In this document: positions 6,545 to 12,324 of the stretch, piece by piece | Layout of the letters: every line of letters begins with the position of its first letter | How positions within the stretch are numbered: position 1 is the stretch's first letter | Origin: Sphingomonas sp. | GTDB taxonomy: Bacteria; Pseudomonadota; Alphaproteobacteria; Sphingomonadales; Sphingomonadaceae | Length of the DNA stretch: 12,324 nucleotides | Direction of reading: 5' to 3' | NCBI GenBank assembly: GCA_021154945.1 | Contig: JAJNQF010000101.1 | Coordinates: 1 to 12,324 of the forward strand | Notes under the pieces: generated by a model | The model's database searches: none | The model's input: the letters and a program-made list of their open reading frames with translations, nothing else | What the model was told of the DNA's origin: nothing | Position numbers and translations under genes: made by a program

Positions 6545-7939
6545 TTATGAGTAGCGATGTGGGTAGCGCTTTGCCAGCATCGCGAACGATGCTCTGAGCG
6601 CATAGGCCTCGCCACCCTTGGGGCGCCCCGGCTTGGCCGTGGGCCGCCATGCGAACACGTCGAGATGCGCCCATGCCGTTCCCTGCGGCACGAACCGGCG
6701 CAGGAACAGCGCCGCCGTCACTGCGCCGGCGAACCCGCCATCGGGCGCGTTGACCATATCGGCCACGTCGGATTTCAGCATCTCATCATAGGCGTTCCAG
6801 AGCGGCAGGCGCCACATCTGGTCGGTCTCGGCGATCCCGGCCACGAGCAGGTCCCCGGCGAGCGTCTCGTCGTCGGTGAACAGCGGGGGCAGGTCCGGAC
6901 CTAGCGCGACACGCGCCGCGCCGGTGAGCGTCGCGAAGTCTAGGATCAGCTCGGGATCGCTCTCGCCCGCCTTGGTCAGCGCGTCGCCGAGGACGAGGCG
7001 TCCTTCTGCGTCGGTGTTGGTGTTCTCGACCGTCAGTCCTTTTCGCGTGGAGAGGACGTCGCCCGGGCGAAAGGCGTTGCCGGCTATGGAGTTCTCGACT
7101 GCGGGGACCAGCACGTGCAGGCGGACGGGGAGTTTCGCGGCCATCACCAGGCTTGCCAGCGCCAAGGCGTGCGCGGCGCCGCCCATGTCCTTCTTCATCA
7201 GACGCATGCCGGCGGACGGCTTGATGTCGAGCCCGCCGGTGTCGAAGGTCACGCCCTTGCCGACCAGCGCGATGCGGGGGTGCGACGGATCGCCCCATTC
7301 GAGTTCGATCAGGCGGGGCGCGCGGTCCTTGCTTGCGGCCTGGCCGACCGCGTGGATCATCGGGTAGCCGCTCGCGAGTGCATCGCCTCGCGTCGTCGTT
7401 ACCGTCGCGCCGTGGCGCTTGGCGAGCGTCTCGGCGGTGGCTTCGAGGTCGGCGGGGCCCATGTCGGACGCACCGGTGTTGACCAGATCGCGGACGAGTG
7501 CGGTGGCTTCGGCTAGGCGGACCGTCTCGTCGATCTGTGCGGCGTCGACGGTCAGGAGGACACGGGGGCCGGTTGCGTCAGGCTTCACGTAGCGGGTGAA
7601 CTGGTGCTGGGCGAGCATCCAGCCGAGCCCTGCCGCGCCGACCGGACCTTCCGCGAGACGATAGGTCCCGGCGGGCAGCGACGCACCGAGCGAGGCGATC
7701 CGCCACGGCGACGTCAGCGCTTCGTTGCAGACCAGCAGCATCGACCAGTCGTCCGCGGTCTCGCCGGGCAATACCGCGCGGTCGCCGGCCTTTCCGGTCA
7801 GCCGGTGTGCGGCGACCGTCGTGCGGATGCGTTGCGACTGCTTGCCGAGCCAGCCGTCATAGGCTTCGGGGTGGACGACGTGGATCGTCCGCGCGGGCTG
7901 GCCGCGGTCGGGTTGCAGCATCGAGGCGAAGTCGGTCAT
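6545..7939 (-). CDS. M17 family leucyl aminopeptidase (two-metal cytosolic exopeptidase)
   Basis: M17 enzymes remove N-terminal residues, preferably leucine, from peptides using two metal ions. The product has 464 residues, somewhat shorter than typical PepA (about 500), with a divergent N-terminal domain (1-150) and a conserved C-terminal catalytic domain. All metal ligands and catalytic residues can be matched to bovine lens aminopeptidase with a constant offset of 22: Lys228 and Asp233 in GKGVTFDTGG, catalytic Lys240, Asp251 in KKDMGGAAH, and Asp310, Glu312 and Arg314 in NTDAEGRL. ATLTGA (336-341) follows. The enzyme should be active and, having no signal peptide, cytosolic. Its ATG overlaps the stop of the upstream serine hydrolase gene as ATGA, so the two are probably translationally coupled. 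I give no pepA symbol because many alphaproteobacteria carry more than one M17 paralogue and I cannot tell which this is. Confidence 0.93.
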   Translation of the reverse strand: MTDFASMLQPDRGQPARTIHVVHPEAYDGWLGKQSQRIRTTVAAHRLTGKAGDRAVLPGETADDWSMLLVCNEALTSPWRIASLGASLPAGTYRLAEGPVGAAGLGWMLAQHQFTRYVKPDATGPRVLLTVDAAQIDETVRLAEATALVRDLVNTGASDMGPADLEATAETLAKRHGATVTTTRGDALASGYPMIHAVGQAASKDRAPRLIELEWGDPSHPRIALVGKGVTFDTGGLDIKPSAGMRLMKKDMGGAAHALALASLVMAAKLPVRLHVLVPAVENSIAGNAFRPGDVLSTRKGLTVENTNTDAEGRLVLGDALTKAGESDPELILDFATLTGAARVALGPDLPPLFTDDETLAGDLLVAGIAETDQMWRLPLWNAYDEMLKSDVADMVNAPDGGFAGAVTAALFLRRFVPQGTAWAHLDVFAWRPTAKPGRPKGGEAYALRASFAMLAKRYPHRYS

Positions 7940-9327
7940 TGTGCGGGGGCCACCAGGAGTTGTTCGTACCGGCCGTTTGCGCCGGGCTCGGCATAGGTGC
8001 TGAGCGAGAGCGTGCGGTCGGGATAGGTGATGCGGTAGGTGCGGTTGACGAAGCCGCCGCGCAAGCGGGTCTTGCCGGTTTGTGCGAACGCGGTCGGTTC
8101 GCCGAGTGCGCCGAGGCTCGTCTTGTAGTCGGCGAGCGCGACCGGCTTGAAGTAATAGTTCGCGTCTTCGGTCAGGCCTTTGCGGTCGAGCGTGCCGGTG
8201 CGGAGTTGGTCGTAGACGGCGCGGGCTCGGGCGAGCGCGGCGGTGTCCTCGGCGCTGGCGGCGGCGGGCGGCAGGACGATCTTGGCGACGCCGGCGGCGA
8301 TGCGGCCCGTTGCGTCGCTGAACCAGCTGTTGGTGAGGACGACGATGGCCGCCTTGTCGTCGGGGTAGACGGTGTTTTCGGAGAGGAAGCCGACCGCCTC
8401 GCCGCTGTGCTCGACATAGCGACGACCGTTCGCGCTGCCGGTGAAGACGCCGAGGCCGTAGCCGTTGCTGCTACCGTCCGCGAGTTTGACGGGGGTTTCC
8501 TGTGCTGCCCAATCGTCGGCGGGGAGCGTGCTGCAGGTGAGGCGTGCGACGTCCCATTTGGCGAGGTCTTCGGCGCTCATCGAGAGCTCGCCGGCGGCGT
8601 AGAGCCAGCCGTCCGCACTGGGTGTCTCGGGGCGGACCGGGCCTAGCGCGAAGCGGCCATAGCCTTGCGGGAACGCCTTGCCGATCGCCTTGTCCTGATC
8701 GAGCGCGCGAATGTCGAGCGGCTTGAAGATGCGTTGCTGGAGGAAGGTGAGCAACGGTTGGCCCGAGACCTTCTCGACGATAAGGCCCGCGACGACATAG
8801 CCGGTATTGGAATATTGCCACTGCGTGCCGGGCTGGAAATCGAGCGGCTTCTTCGCCCAGCGGTCGACGATCTGCTGCGGCGTAACGGGCTTGGCCATCG
8901 CCGCGAAACTATAGTCCTGCGGCCAGTAATCCTGCAGGCCCGAGGTGTGGCTGAGCAACTGGCGGATCGTGATGCGGTCGCCGCCGGTGATGCCGGGGAT
9001 GTATTTGGCGACGGTGTCGTCGAGCGATAGCTTGCCCTCGTCCTCGAGCAGCAGGATCGCGGCGGCGGTGAACTGCTTGGAGATCGAGGCGATCTGGTAG
9101 GGGAGTTTCGGGTCAGCGGTTGTGATCGCCTCGGACGGTTTGCCGTAGGCCTTGGCGAATACGATTCGCCCGCCGCGCACCACGGCGATCGATGCGGAGG
9201 GCACGCCGGTATCGCCGAGCGCGCCGGTCACCAGCGTATCGATCTGCGCCGTCTCTGCGGGGGTTAGCGACTGGGCGAGGGCGGGGGCCGGCAGCAGCGC
9301 GGCGACGGCGAGAAAGCGGAGGATCAT
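7936..9327 (-). CDS. Exported serine hydrolase of the beta-lactamase (class C / esterase) fold
   Basis: The 463-residue product has a signal peptide, MILRFLAVAALLPAPALA, with cleavage after residue 18. The fold motifs of the serine beta-lactamase and penicillin-binding-protein superfamily are present in order: SISK (81-84; nucleophile Ser81, general base Lys84), the HTSGL block (127-131), YSN (172-174) and HSG (307-309) in the position of KTG. Such proteins include D-aminopeptidases, D-Ala-D-Ala carboxypeptidases and esterases; the HSG variant and the C-terminal extension (about 360-463, beta-rich by eye) favour an esterase or peptidase over an antibiotic-hydrolysing lactamase, though substrate cannot be read from sequence. 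It acts in the periplasm. No Shine-Dalgarno is visible before 9327, but the signal peptide makes this start convincing. Downstream, the M17 aminopeptidase starts within its stop codon, suggesting shared expression, perhaps for peptide breakdown; that link is inference. Confidence 0.9.
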   Translation of the reverse strand: MILRFLAVAALLPAPALAQSLTPAETAQIDTLVTGALGDTGVPSASIAVVRGGRIVFAKAYGKPSEAITTADPKLPYQIASISKQFTAAAILLLEDEGKLSLDDTVAKYIPGITGGDRITIRQLLSHTSGLQDYWPQDYSFAAMAKPVTPQQIVDRWAKKPLDFQPGTQWQYSNTGYVVAGLIVEKVSGQPLLTFLQQRIFKPLDIRALDQDKAIGKAFPQGYGRFALGPVRPETPSADGWLYAAGELSMSAEDLAKWDVARLTCSTLPADDWAAQETPVKLADGSSNGYGLGVFTGSANGRRYVEHSGEAVGFLSENTVYPDDKAAIVVLTNSWFSDATGRIAAGVAKIVLPPAAASAEDTAALARARAVYDQLRTGTLDRKGLTEDANYYFKPVALADYKTSLGALGEPTAFAQTGKTRLRGGFVNRTYRITYPDRTLSLSTYAEPGANGRYEQLLVAPAQ

Positions 9328-9421
9328 CGCAGTATGGAAGCAGAACCGGCTGACGCGCGCAACGCCGTGATTTTTATTTCCGTGGCGGTTGAGGGAGTTA
9401 GACTAGGGCAGAAATGTTGAC

Positions 9422-9447
9422 GGAACAGGGCGTCTTGCAGCCACGTT
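9422..9447 (+). promoter_or_regulatory. EcfG-type general stress response promoter (GGAAC-N17-CGTT)
   Basis: GGAAC (9422-9426) is followed, after exactly 17 bases, by CGTT (9444-9447). This equals the known consensus of EcfG/SigT sigma factors of alphaproteobacteria (GGAAC, 16-17 bases, CGTT). Transcription would start near 9454, leaving a leader of about 37 bases with a good ribosome binding site before the ATG at 9491. With equal base frequencies, a match on one strand of this 163-base gap is expected about 0.001 times by chance. The gene it precedes, a tiny membrane protein, suits the general stress regulon. Confidence 0.75.
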
Positions 9448-9476
9448 TCACCCAGTGCCGGGAGGCCGATACTCTC

Positions 9477-9483
9477 AAGGGGA
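9477..9483 (+). promoter_or_regulatory. Ribosome binding site AAGGGGA for the small membrane protein
   Basis: AAGGGGA ends 7 bases before the ATG at 9491. It decides for that start over the in-frame ATG at 9455, which would place this site inside the coding region and add a hydrophilic N-terminus foreign to the family. The 9455 start would also sit at the predicted transcription start. Confidence 0.75.
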
Positions 9484-9490
9484 CCGAATA

Positions 9491-9637
9491 ATGTTGTACA
9501 CCATCGCCGTCATCCTGCTCATTCTGTGGCTGGCGGGCTTTGCCTTCCACGTCGCGGGCGGGCTGATCCACATCCTGCTGGTGATCGCGGTCATCGTCGT
9601 GCTGGTGAAGCTGTTCACCGGGCGCAGCGTGGTCTGA
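9491..9637 (+). CDS. 48-residue two-helix membrane protein (lmo0937-like family)
   Basis: The protein is almost wholly hydrophobic: MLYTIAVILLILWLAGFAF forms a first membrane helix (about 2-19), a short HVAGG turn follows, and LIHILLVIAVIVVLVKLF forms a second (about 25-42), with a basic tail GRSVV. Length, the MLxTIAVILLxLWLxG start and the GGLIHxLLVIAV core fit the small membrane proteins annotated as lmo0937 family, whose biochemical role is unknown to me. The gene is preceded by a strong ribosome binding site and an EcfG-type promoter, so induction by general stress (starvation, drying, osmotic or oxidative) is the best prediction. It is monocistronic: repeat element 3 follows within 20 bases of its stop and the next gene, rimO, faces it. 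Confidence 0.88.
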   Translation: MLYTIAVILLILWLAGFAFHVAGGLIHILLVIAVIVVLVKLFTGRSVV

Positions 9638-9656
9638 CGGACCCGCGAACTCAGCC

Positions 9657-9735
9657 GTTCTCCCGCGAAGGCGGGAGTCCAGGGTTACGGGCTATGGCGC
9701 TTGTGGCTCCTGGACCCTCGCTTTCGCGGGGGAAC
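9657..9735. repeat. Inverted-pair palindromic element 3 between the small membrane protein and rimO
   Basis: Bases 9657-9683 and 9709-9735 form an inverted repeat matching at 23 of 27 positions, with a 25-base spacer. The left arm is a hairpin CTCCCGC-GAAG-GCGGGAG; the right arm, read as reverse complement, is a slightly decayed version with a GAAA loop and one stem mismatch. Both arms end in GTCCAGG outside the core palindrome. It lies between the stop codons of the small membrane protein gene (9637) and rimO (9746). It belongs to the same family as the elements at 1071 and 6441 and probably acts as a two-way terminator. Confidence 0.85.
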
Positions 9736-9745
9736 AGTAAGGGAC

Positions 9746-11098
9746 CTAAGCTGGCACGCCGTATAGGTCGTGTTCGTCGGCATCCTCGATGGTAACCGGC
9801 ACGATATCGCCTACCGTCAGGTGGCCGGCATCTCGGAGGAATACTTCGCCGTCAATCTCAGGTGCATCCGCCTGCGAGCGGCCGGTCGCGCCCTCTTCGT
9901 CGACCGCGTCGATGATCACATCCAGCGTGCGGCCGATCTTCGCCTGCAACTTGGCCGCGGAAATCGCCGCGGTCTTTTCCATGATGCGGGCGTAGCGCTC
10001 TTCCTTGAGCTCTTCGGGCACGTGGTCGGGCAGCAGGTTCGCCGCGGCGCCTTCGACCGGCTCGAAGCGGAACGCGCCGACGCGATCCAACTGCGCTTCG
10101 TCGAGCCAATCCAGCAGATACTGGAAATCCTCCTCGGTCTCGCCGGGGAAGCCGACGACGAAGGTGGAGCGGATCGTGATGTCGGGCGCGATCGTCCGCC
10201 AGTTGTGGATGCGCTGGAGGACCTTCGCATCGTTGCCGGGACGCTTCATCCGGCGCAGCACCGACGGCGCGGCGTGCTGGAACGGGATGTCGAGGTACGG
10301 CAGCACGAGGCCTTCCGCCATCAGTGGGATGACGTGGTCGACGTGCGGATACGGGTAGACGTAATGCAGGCGCACCCAAGGGGCGATCTTGCCGAGTTCG
10401 CGCGAGAGGTCGGTCATGTGCGCGCGGACGTCTCGGGCTTCGCCGCGGGCCATGGGGCCGCCGGTCTTCACCGGCCAGCTGGCGTGGCGCAGGTCGACGC
10501 CATAGGCCGAGGTGTCCTGACTGATCACCAGCAGTTCCTTGGTGCCGGCTTCGACCAGCTTCTCCGCCTCGCGGAGGATCGCGTCGGGGCGGCGGCTGAC
10601 GAGGTCGCCGCGCAACGACGGGATGATGCAGAACGAGCAGCGGTGGTTGCAGCCTTCCGAGATCTTCAGATAGCTGTAGTGGCGCGGGGTCAGCTTCAGG
10701 CCGGCGTCGGGGATCAGGTTGAGGAACGCCGACGGCGGCATCGGGGCCGCCTCGTGGACCGCGCCGACGACCTGCTCGTATTCGTGCGCGCCGGTGATCG
10801 CGAGGACCTGCGGGAAGCGCGCGCGGATCGCGTCGGCTTCCTTGCCCATGCAGCCGGTGACGATGACGCGGCCGTTCTCGGCGATCGCCTCGCCGATCGC
10901 CTCGAGGCTCTCCTCCTTGGCGGAATCGAGAAAGCCGCAGGTATTGACGAGGACGATGTCGGCGCCGGCATAGTCGGGCGACATCTGATAGCCGTCGCCG
11001 CGCAGCTGGGTGAGAATCCGCTCGCTGTCGACGAGGTTCTTCGGACAGCCGAGCGAGACCATGCCGATCTTCGGCGGGGAGGGGAGTGTTGTTGCCAT
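9746..11098 (-). CDS. rimO: Ribosomal protein S12 methylthiotransferase
   Basis: RimO is a radical-SAM enzyme that adds a methylthio group to the conserved Asp of ribosomal protein S12. The 450-residue product has all three family parts. The N-terminal UPF0004 domain carries the auxiliary cluster Cys18 (VSLGCPKNLVDSE), Cys54 (VNTCGF) and Cys83 (VTGCMG). The radical-SAM domain has CNHRCSFC (Cys150, 154, 157) followed by IIPSLRGDLVSR, and later TFVVGFPGETEEDF. A C-terminal TRAM domain covers about the last 70 residues. SLGCPKNLVDSE and the IIPSLRG block separate RimO from the tRNA enzyme MiaB. I choose the start at 11098 because it gives the usual short N-terminus (MATTLPSPPKIGMVSLGC); an in-frame ATG at 11113 would add five residues, and neither has a good ribosome binding site. 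rimO is divergent from anmK and convergent with the small membrane protein gene. Confidence 0.96.
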   Translation of the reverse strand: MATTLPSPPKIGMVSLGCPKNLVDSERILTQLRGDGYQMSPDYAGADIVLVNTCGFLDSAKEESLEAIGEAIAENGRVIVTGCMGKEADAIRARFPQVLAITGAHEYEQVVGAVHEAAPMPPSAFLNLIPDAGLKLTPRHYSYLKISEGCNHRCSFCIIPSLRGDLVSRRPDAILREAEKLVEAGTKELLVISQDTSAYGVDLRHASWPVKTGGPMARGEARDVRAHMTDLSRELGKIAPWVRLHYVYPYPHVDHVIPLMAEGLVLPYLDIPFQHAAPSVLRRMKRPGNDAKVLQRIHNWRTIAPDITIRSTFVVGFPGETEEDFQYLLDWLDEAQLDRVGAFRFEPVEGAAANLLPDHVPEELKEERYARIMEKTAAISAAKLQAKIGRTLDVIIDAVDEEGATGRSQADAPEIDGEVFLRDAGHLTVGDIVPVTIEDADEHDLYGVPA

Positions 11099-11192
11099 GA
11101 AGCCCGCGCACATAGGCGCAAAGTTCGGTTTTTTCTAGGCGGGCGGAATCGCATCCTGCATGGATGGGCGGATTACGCGGGAAGGAACCGAT
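11099..11192. other. Divergent intergenic region between rimO and anmK
   Basis: The 94-base gap must contain both start signals. It has a run of six T (about 11129-11134) and, on the plus strand, AAGGA (11182-11186) 6 bases before the anmK ATG. I see no convincing promoter hexamers or palindromic repeat of the kind found at the convergent junctions. Confidence 0.45.
11182..11186 (+). promoter_or_regulatory. Ribosome binding site AAGGA for anmK
   Basis: AAGGA lies 6 bases before the ATG at 11193 and fixes that start over an in-frame ATG at 11160, which would add 11 hydrophilic residues before the conserved LAIGLMSGTSLDG start and would put this site within the coding region. Confidence 0.65.
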
Positions 11193-12324
11193 ATGCTGGC
11201 GATTGGACTGATGTCGGGGACGTCGCTCGACGGGATCGACGCGGCGTTGATCGAGACCGATGGCGAGGCGTTCGTGCGGCCGATCGCGTTTCGTGGCGAG
11301 CCGTATTCGGATGCGGCGCGGGCGGAACTGACCGAGGCTACGCGGATGGCGCTGACGTTCGACAAGCCGCGGGCGAGTCCGCCGGTGGTTGCCGCGGGTG
11401 AGTTGATTACGCGCGCGCATGTGTTCGCGGTGCACAAGCTGCTGGCGGATGCGGGGGTTGCGGCGGCGGAGGTCGATGTGATCGGCTTTCACGGCCAGAC
11501 GATCGCGCATCGGCCGGATCGGCGCTGGACGTGGCAGATCGGCGACGGGGCTGCGGTTGCGCGGGCTACCGGGATTATGACGGTATCGGATTTTCGGTCG
11601 GCGGATGTCGCGGCGGGCGGGCAGGGCGCGCCGCTGCTGCCGGTGTATCATGCGGCGTTGGCGGCGGGGCTCGAGGGGCCGGTCGCGGTGCTGAACCTTG
11701 GTGGGGTGGGGAACATCACCTTCATTCCGGGCGGGCGCGACATGCATGATTCACGCGAAATGTCGCCGGAGCGGGCGCAGATGGCGGATCGCGAGGGGCT
11801 GGTTGCGTTCGATACCGGGCCGGCTAACGGGTTGATCGATAGCTGGGTCGAGGCGGAGACTGGTGCGCGGTATGATGCCGGGGGGGCGTTGGCGGCGTCC
11901 GGGCGGGTCGACGAGACGGTGTTGACCGCGATGCTCGATCACCCGTTCTTCGATGCGCCTCCGCCGAAGTCTCTGGATCGGAATGATTTTACGATCCAGC
12001 CGGCGCGGGGGTTGTCGGCGGCGGATGGCGCGGCGACTCTGACCGCGTTTACCGCGGCGACGGTGGCGGAAGCTTTGCGGCATTTGCCGGCTCGGCCGGT
12101 GCGGTTGCTGGTCGCGGGGGGTGGTCGGCATAATCCGACGATGCTGGCGATGATCGCCGCGCGGACCGGGTTGGTGGTGGAGCCTACCGATGTGCTCGGG
12201 TGGAACGGCGATGCGCTGGAGGCCGAGGGGTTCGCGTATATGGCGGTGCGGACCCTGAAGGGGCTGGCGATTAGTTTTCCGGGGACGACCGGCGTGCCGG
12301 TGGCGATGCCTGGTGGGGTTGTGG
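11193..12324 (+). CDS. anmK: Anhydro-N-acetylmuramic acid kinase (partial, a few C-terminal residues outside the window)
   Basis: AnmK opens the 1,6-anhydro ring of anhydro-N-acetylmuramic acid and phosphorylates it, yielding MurNAc 6-phosphate for reuse of peptidoglycan sugar; it is cytosolic. The frame is open through the window end for 377 codons, already about the usual family length, so little is missing. Motifs in order: IGLMSGTSLDGID (4-16, phosphate-binding start), FHGQTIAHRP (99-108), WQIGDG (114-119), the DFRSADVAAGGQGAPL segment (133-148), LNLGGVGNIT (167-176), AFDTGPANGLID (205-216; Asp207 is the expected catalytic base), KSLDRNDF (259-266) and VAGGGRHNP (307-315). Between GNIT and FDTGP there are about 30 residues, including a hydrophilic segment RDMHDSREMSPERAQMADRE, where E. 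coli AnmK has about 12, so this copy carries a lineage-specific insertion. It is divergent from rimO. Confidence 0.94.
   Translation, partial: MLAIGLMSGTSLDGIDAALIETDGEAFVRPIAFRGEPYSDAARAELTEATRMALTFDKPRASPPVVAAGELITRAHVFAVHKLLADAGVAAAEVDVIGFHGQTIAHRPDRRWTWQIGDGAAVARATGIMTVSDFRSADVAAGGQGAPLLPVYHAALAAGLEGPVAVLNLGGVGNITFIPGGRDMHDSREMSPERAQMADREGLVAFDTGPANGLIDSWVEAETGARYDAGGALAASGRVDETVLTAMLDHPFFDAPPPKSLDRNDFTIQPARGLSAADGAATLTAFTAATVAEALRHLPARPVRLLVAGGGRHNPTMLAMIAARTGLVVEPTDVLGWNGDALEAEGFAYMAVRTLKGLAISFPGTTGVPVAMPGGVV

Larger units (their letters stand above)
9328..9490. other. Divergent intergenic region between the serine hydrolase and the small membrane protein
   Basis: This 163-base gap holds the stress-type promoter and ribosome binding site of the plus-strand gene (listed separately). 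An AT-rich stretch around 9368-9380 is unusual in this GC-rich context and may belong to the unrecognised leftward promoter of the serine hydrolase gene. I find no good sigma-70 pair for the leftward direction. Confidence 0.5.

Noticed and set aside
7807..8646. Plus-strand open frames antisense to the aminopeptidase and serine hydrolase genes
   Set aside because: Low-complexity Gly/Ala/Val/Arg sequence opposite genes with complete catalytic motifs.
1071..9735. The three palindromic elements as a CRISPR array or insertion sequence ends
   Set aside because: They are far apart, inverted pairs without regular spacers, without Cas or transposase genes, and without target-site duplications that I can see.
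11099..11113. rimO start at 11113
   Set aside because: Possible, but it adds MCAGF before the usual N-terminus and has no better ribosome binding site; 11098 is preferred with modest certainty.
9770..11401. A 543-codon open frame on the plus strand antisense to rimO
   Set aside because: Composition is typical of a shadow frame and rimO on the other strand has all Cys and SAM motifs.
9858..11747. A 629-codon minus-strand open frame overlapping rimO in another frame and the start of anmK
   Set aside because: Extremely Arg/Pro-rich, crosses two well-supported genes, no start signal.

Overview
The window reads as an ordinary, gene-dense chromosomal stretch of a high-GC alphaproteobacterium, most likely Sphingomonas or a close relative. 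The evidence is the sphingomonad-type secreted Cys-rich protein at 639-1043, the ppiD-trpE-trpG neighbourhood facing away from tpiA, an EcfG-type promoter, and CCCGC-GAAG-GCGGG palindromic repeats of a kind I recall as common in sphingomonads. Both ends cut through genes (trpG on the left, anmK on the right).

Layout, left to right. trpG (minus, C-terminus off the window) is followed by a small exported protein (plus, 639-1043). Then comes a ppiD-trpE unit on the minus strand (4683 down to 1230, 4 nt between the genes). tpiA (plus, 4868-5611) is divergent from ppiD, and an exported helical-repeat protein (plus, 5733-6431) follows it. A translationally coupled pair on the minus strand comes next: a beta-lactamase-fold serine hydrolase and an M17 leucyl aminopeptidase, overlapping by ATGA. 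A 48-residue two-helix membrane protein (plus, 9491-9637) is divergent from that pair. rimO (minus) and anmK (plus) end the window as a divergent pair. I see no tRNA, rRNA, CRISPR array, transposase, phage gene or horizontally acquired island.

How the genes work together. TrpE and TrpG are the two subunits of anthranilate synthase, but here they are not adjacent: a gene on the opposite strand and a hairpin element lie between them, so they cannot form one simple transcript. PpiD is an inner-membrane periplasmic chaperone, TpiA is glycolytic, RimO modifies ribosomal protein S12, and AnmK recycles peptidoglycan sugar. The serine hydrolase and aminopeptidase are probably co-expressed, substrate unknown.

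The most interesting non-coding signals are two. First, all three convergent gene junctions (1044-1229, 6432-6544, 9638-9745) hold an inverted pair of GAAG-loop palindromes whose stem bases change between copies while pairing is kept; none of the divergent junctions has one. Second, a full match to the alphaproteobacterial general-stress promoter, GGAAC-N17-CGTT, lies upstream of the small membrane protein gene. I did not find a large undescribed system; the strongest protein-level oddity is a TpiA with intact catalytic residues but a Cys where the family has a near-invariant acidic residue.
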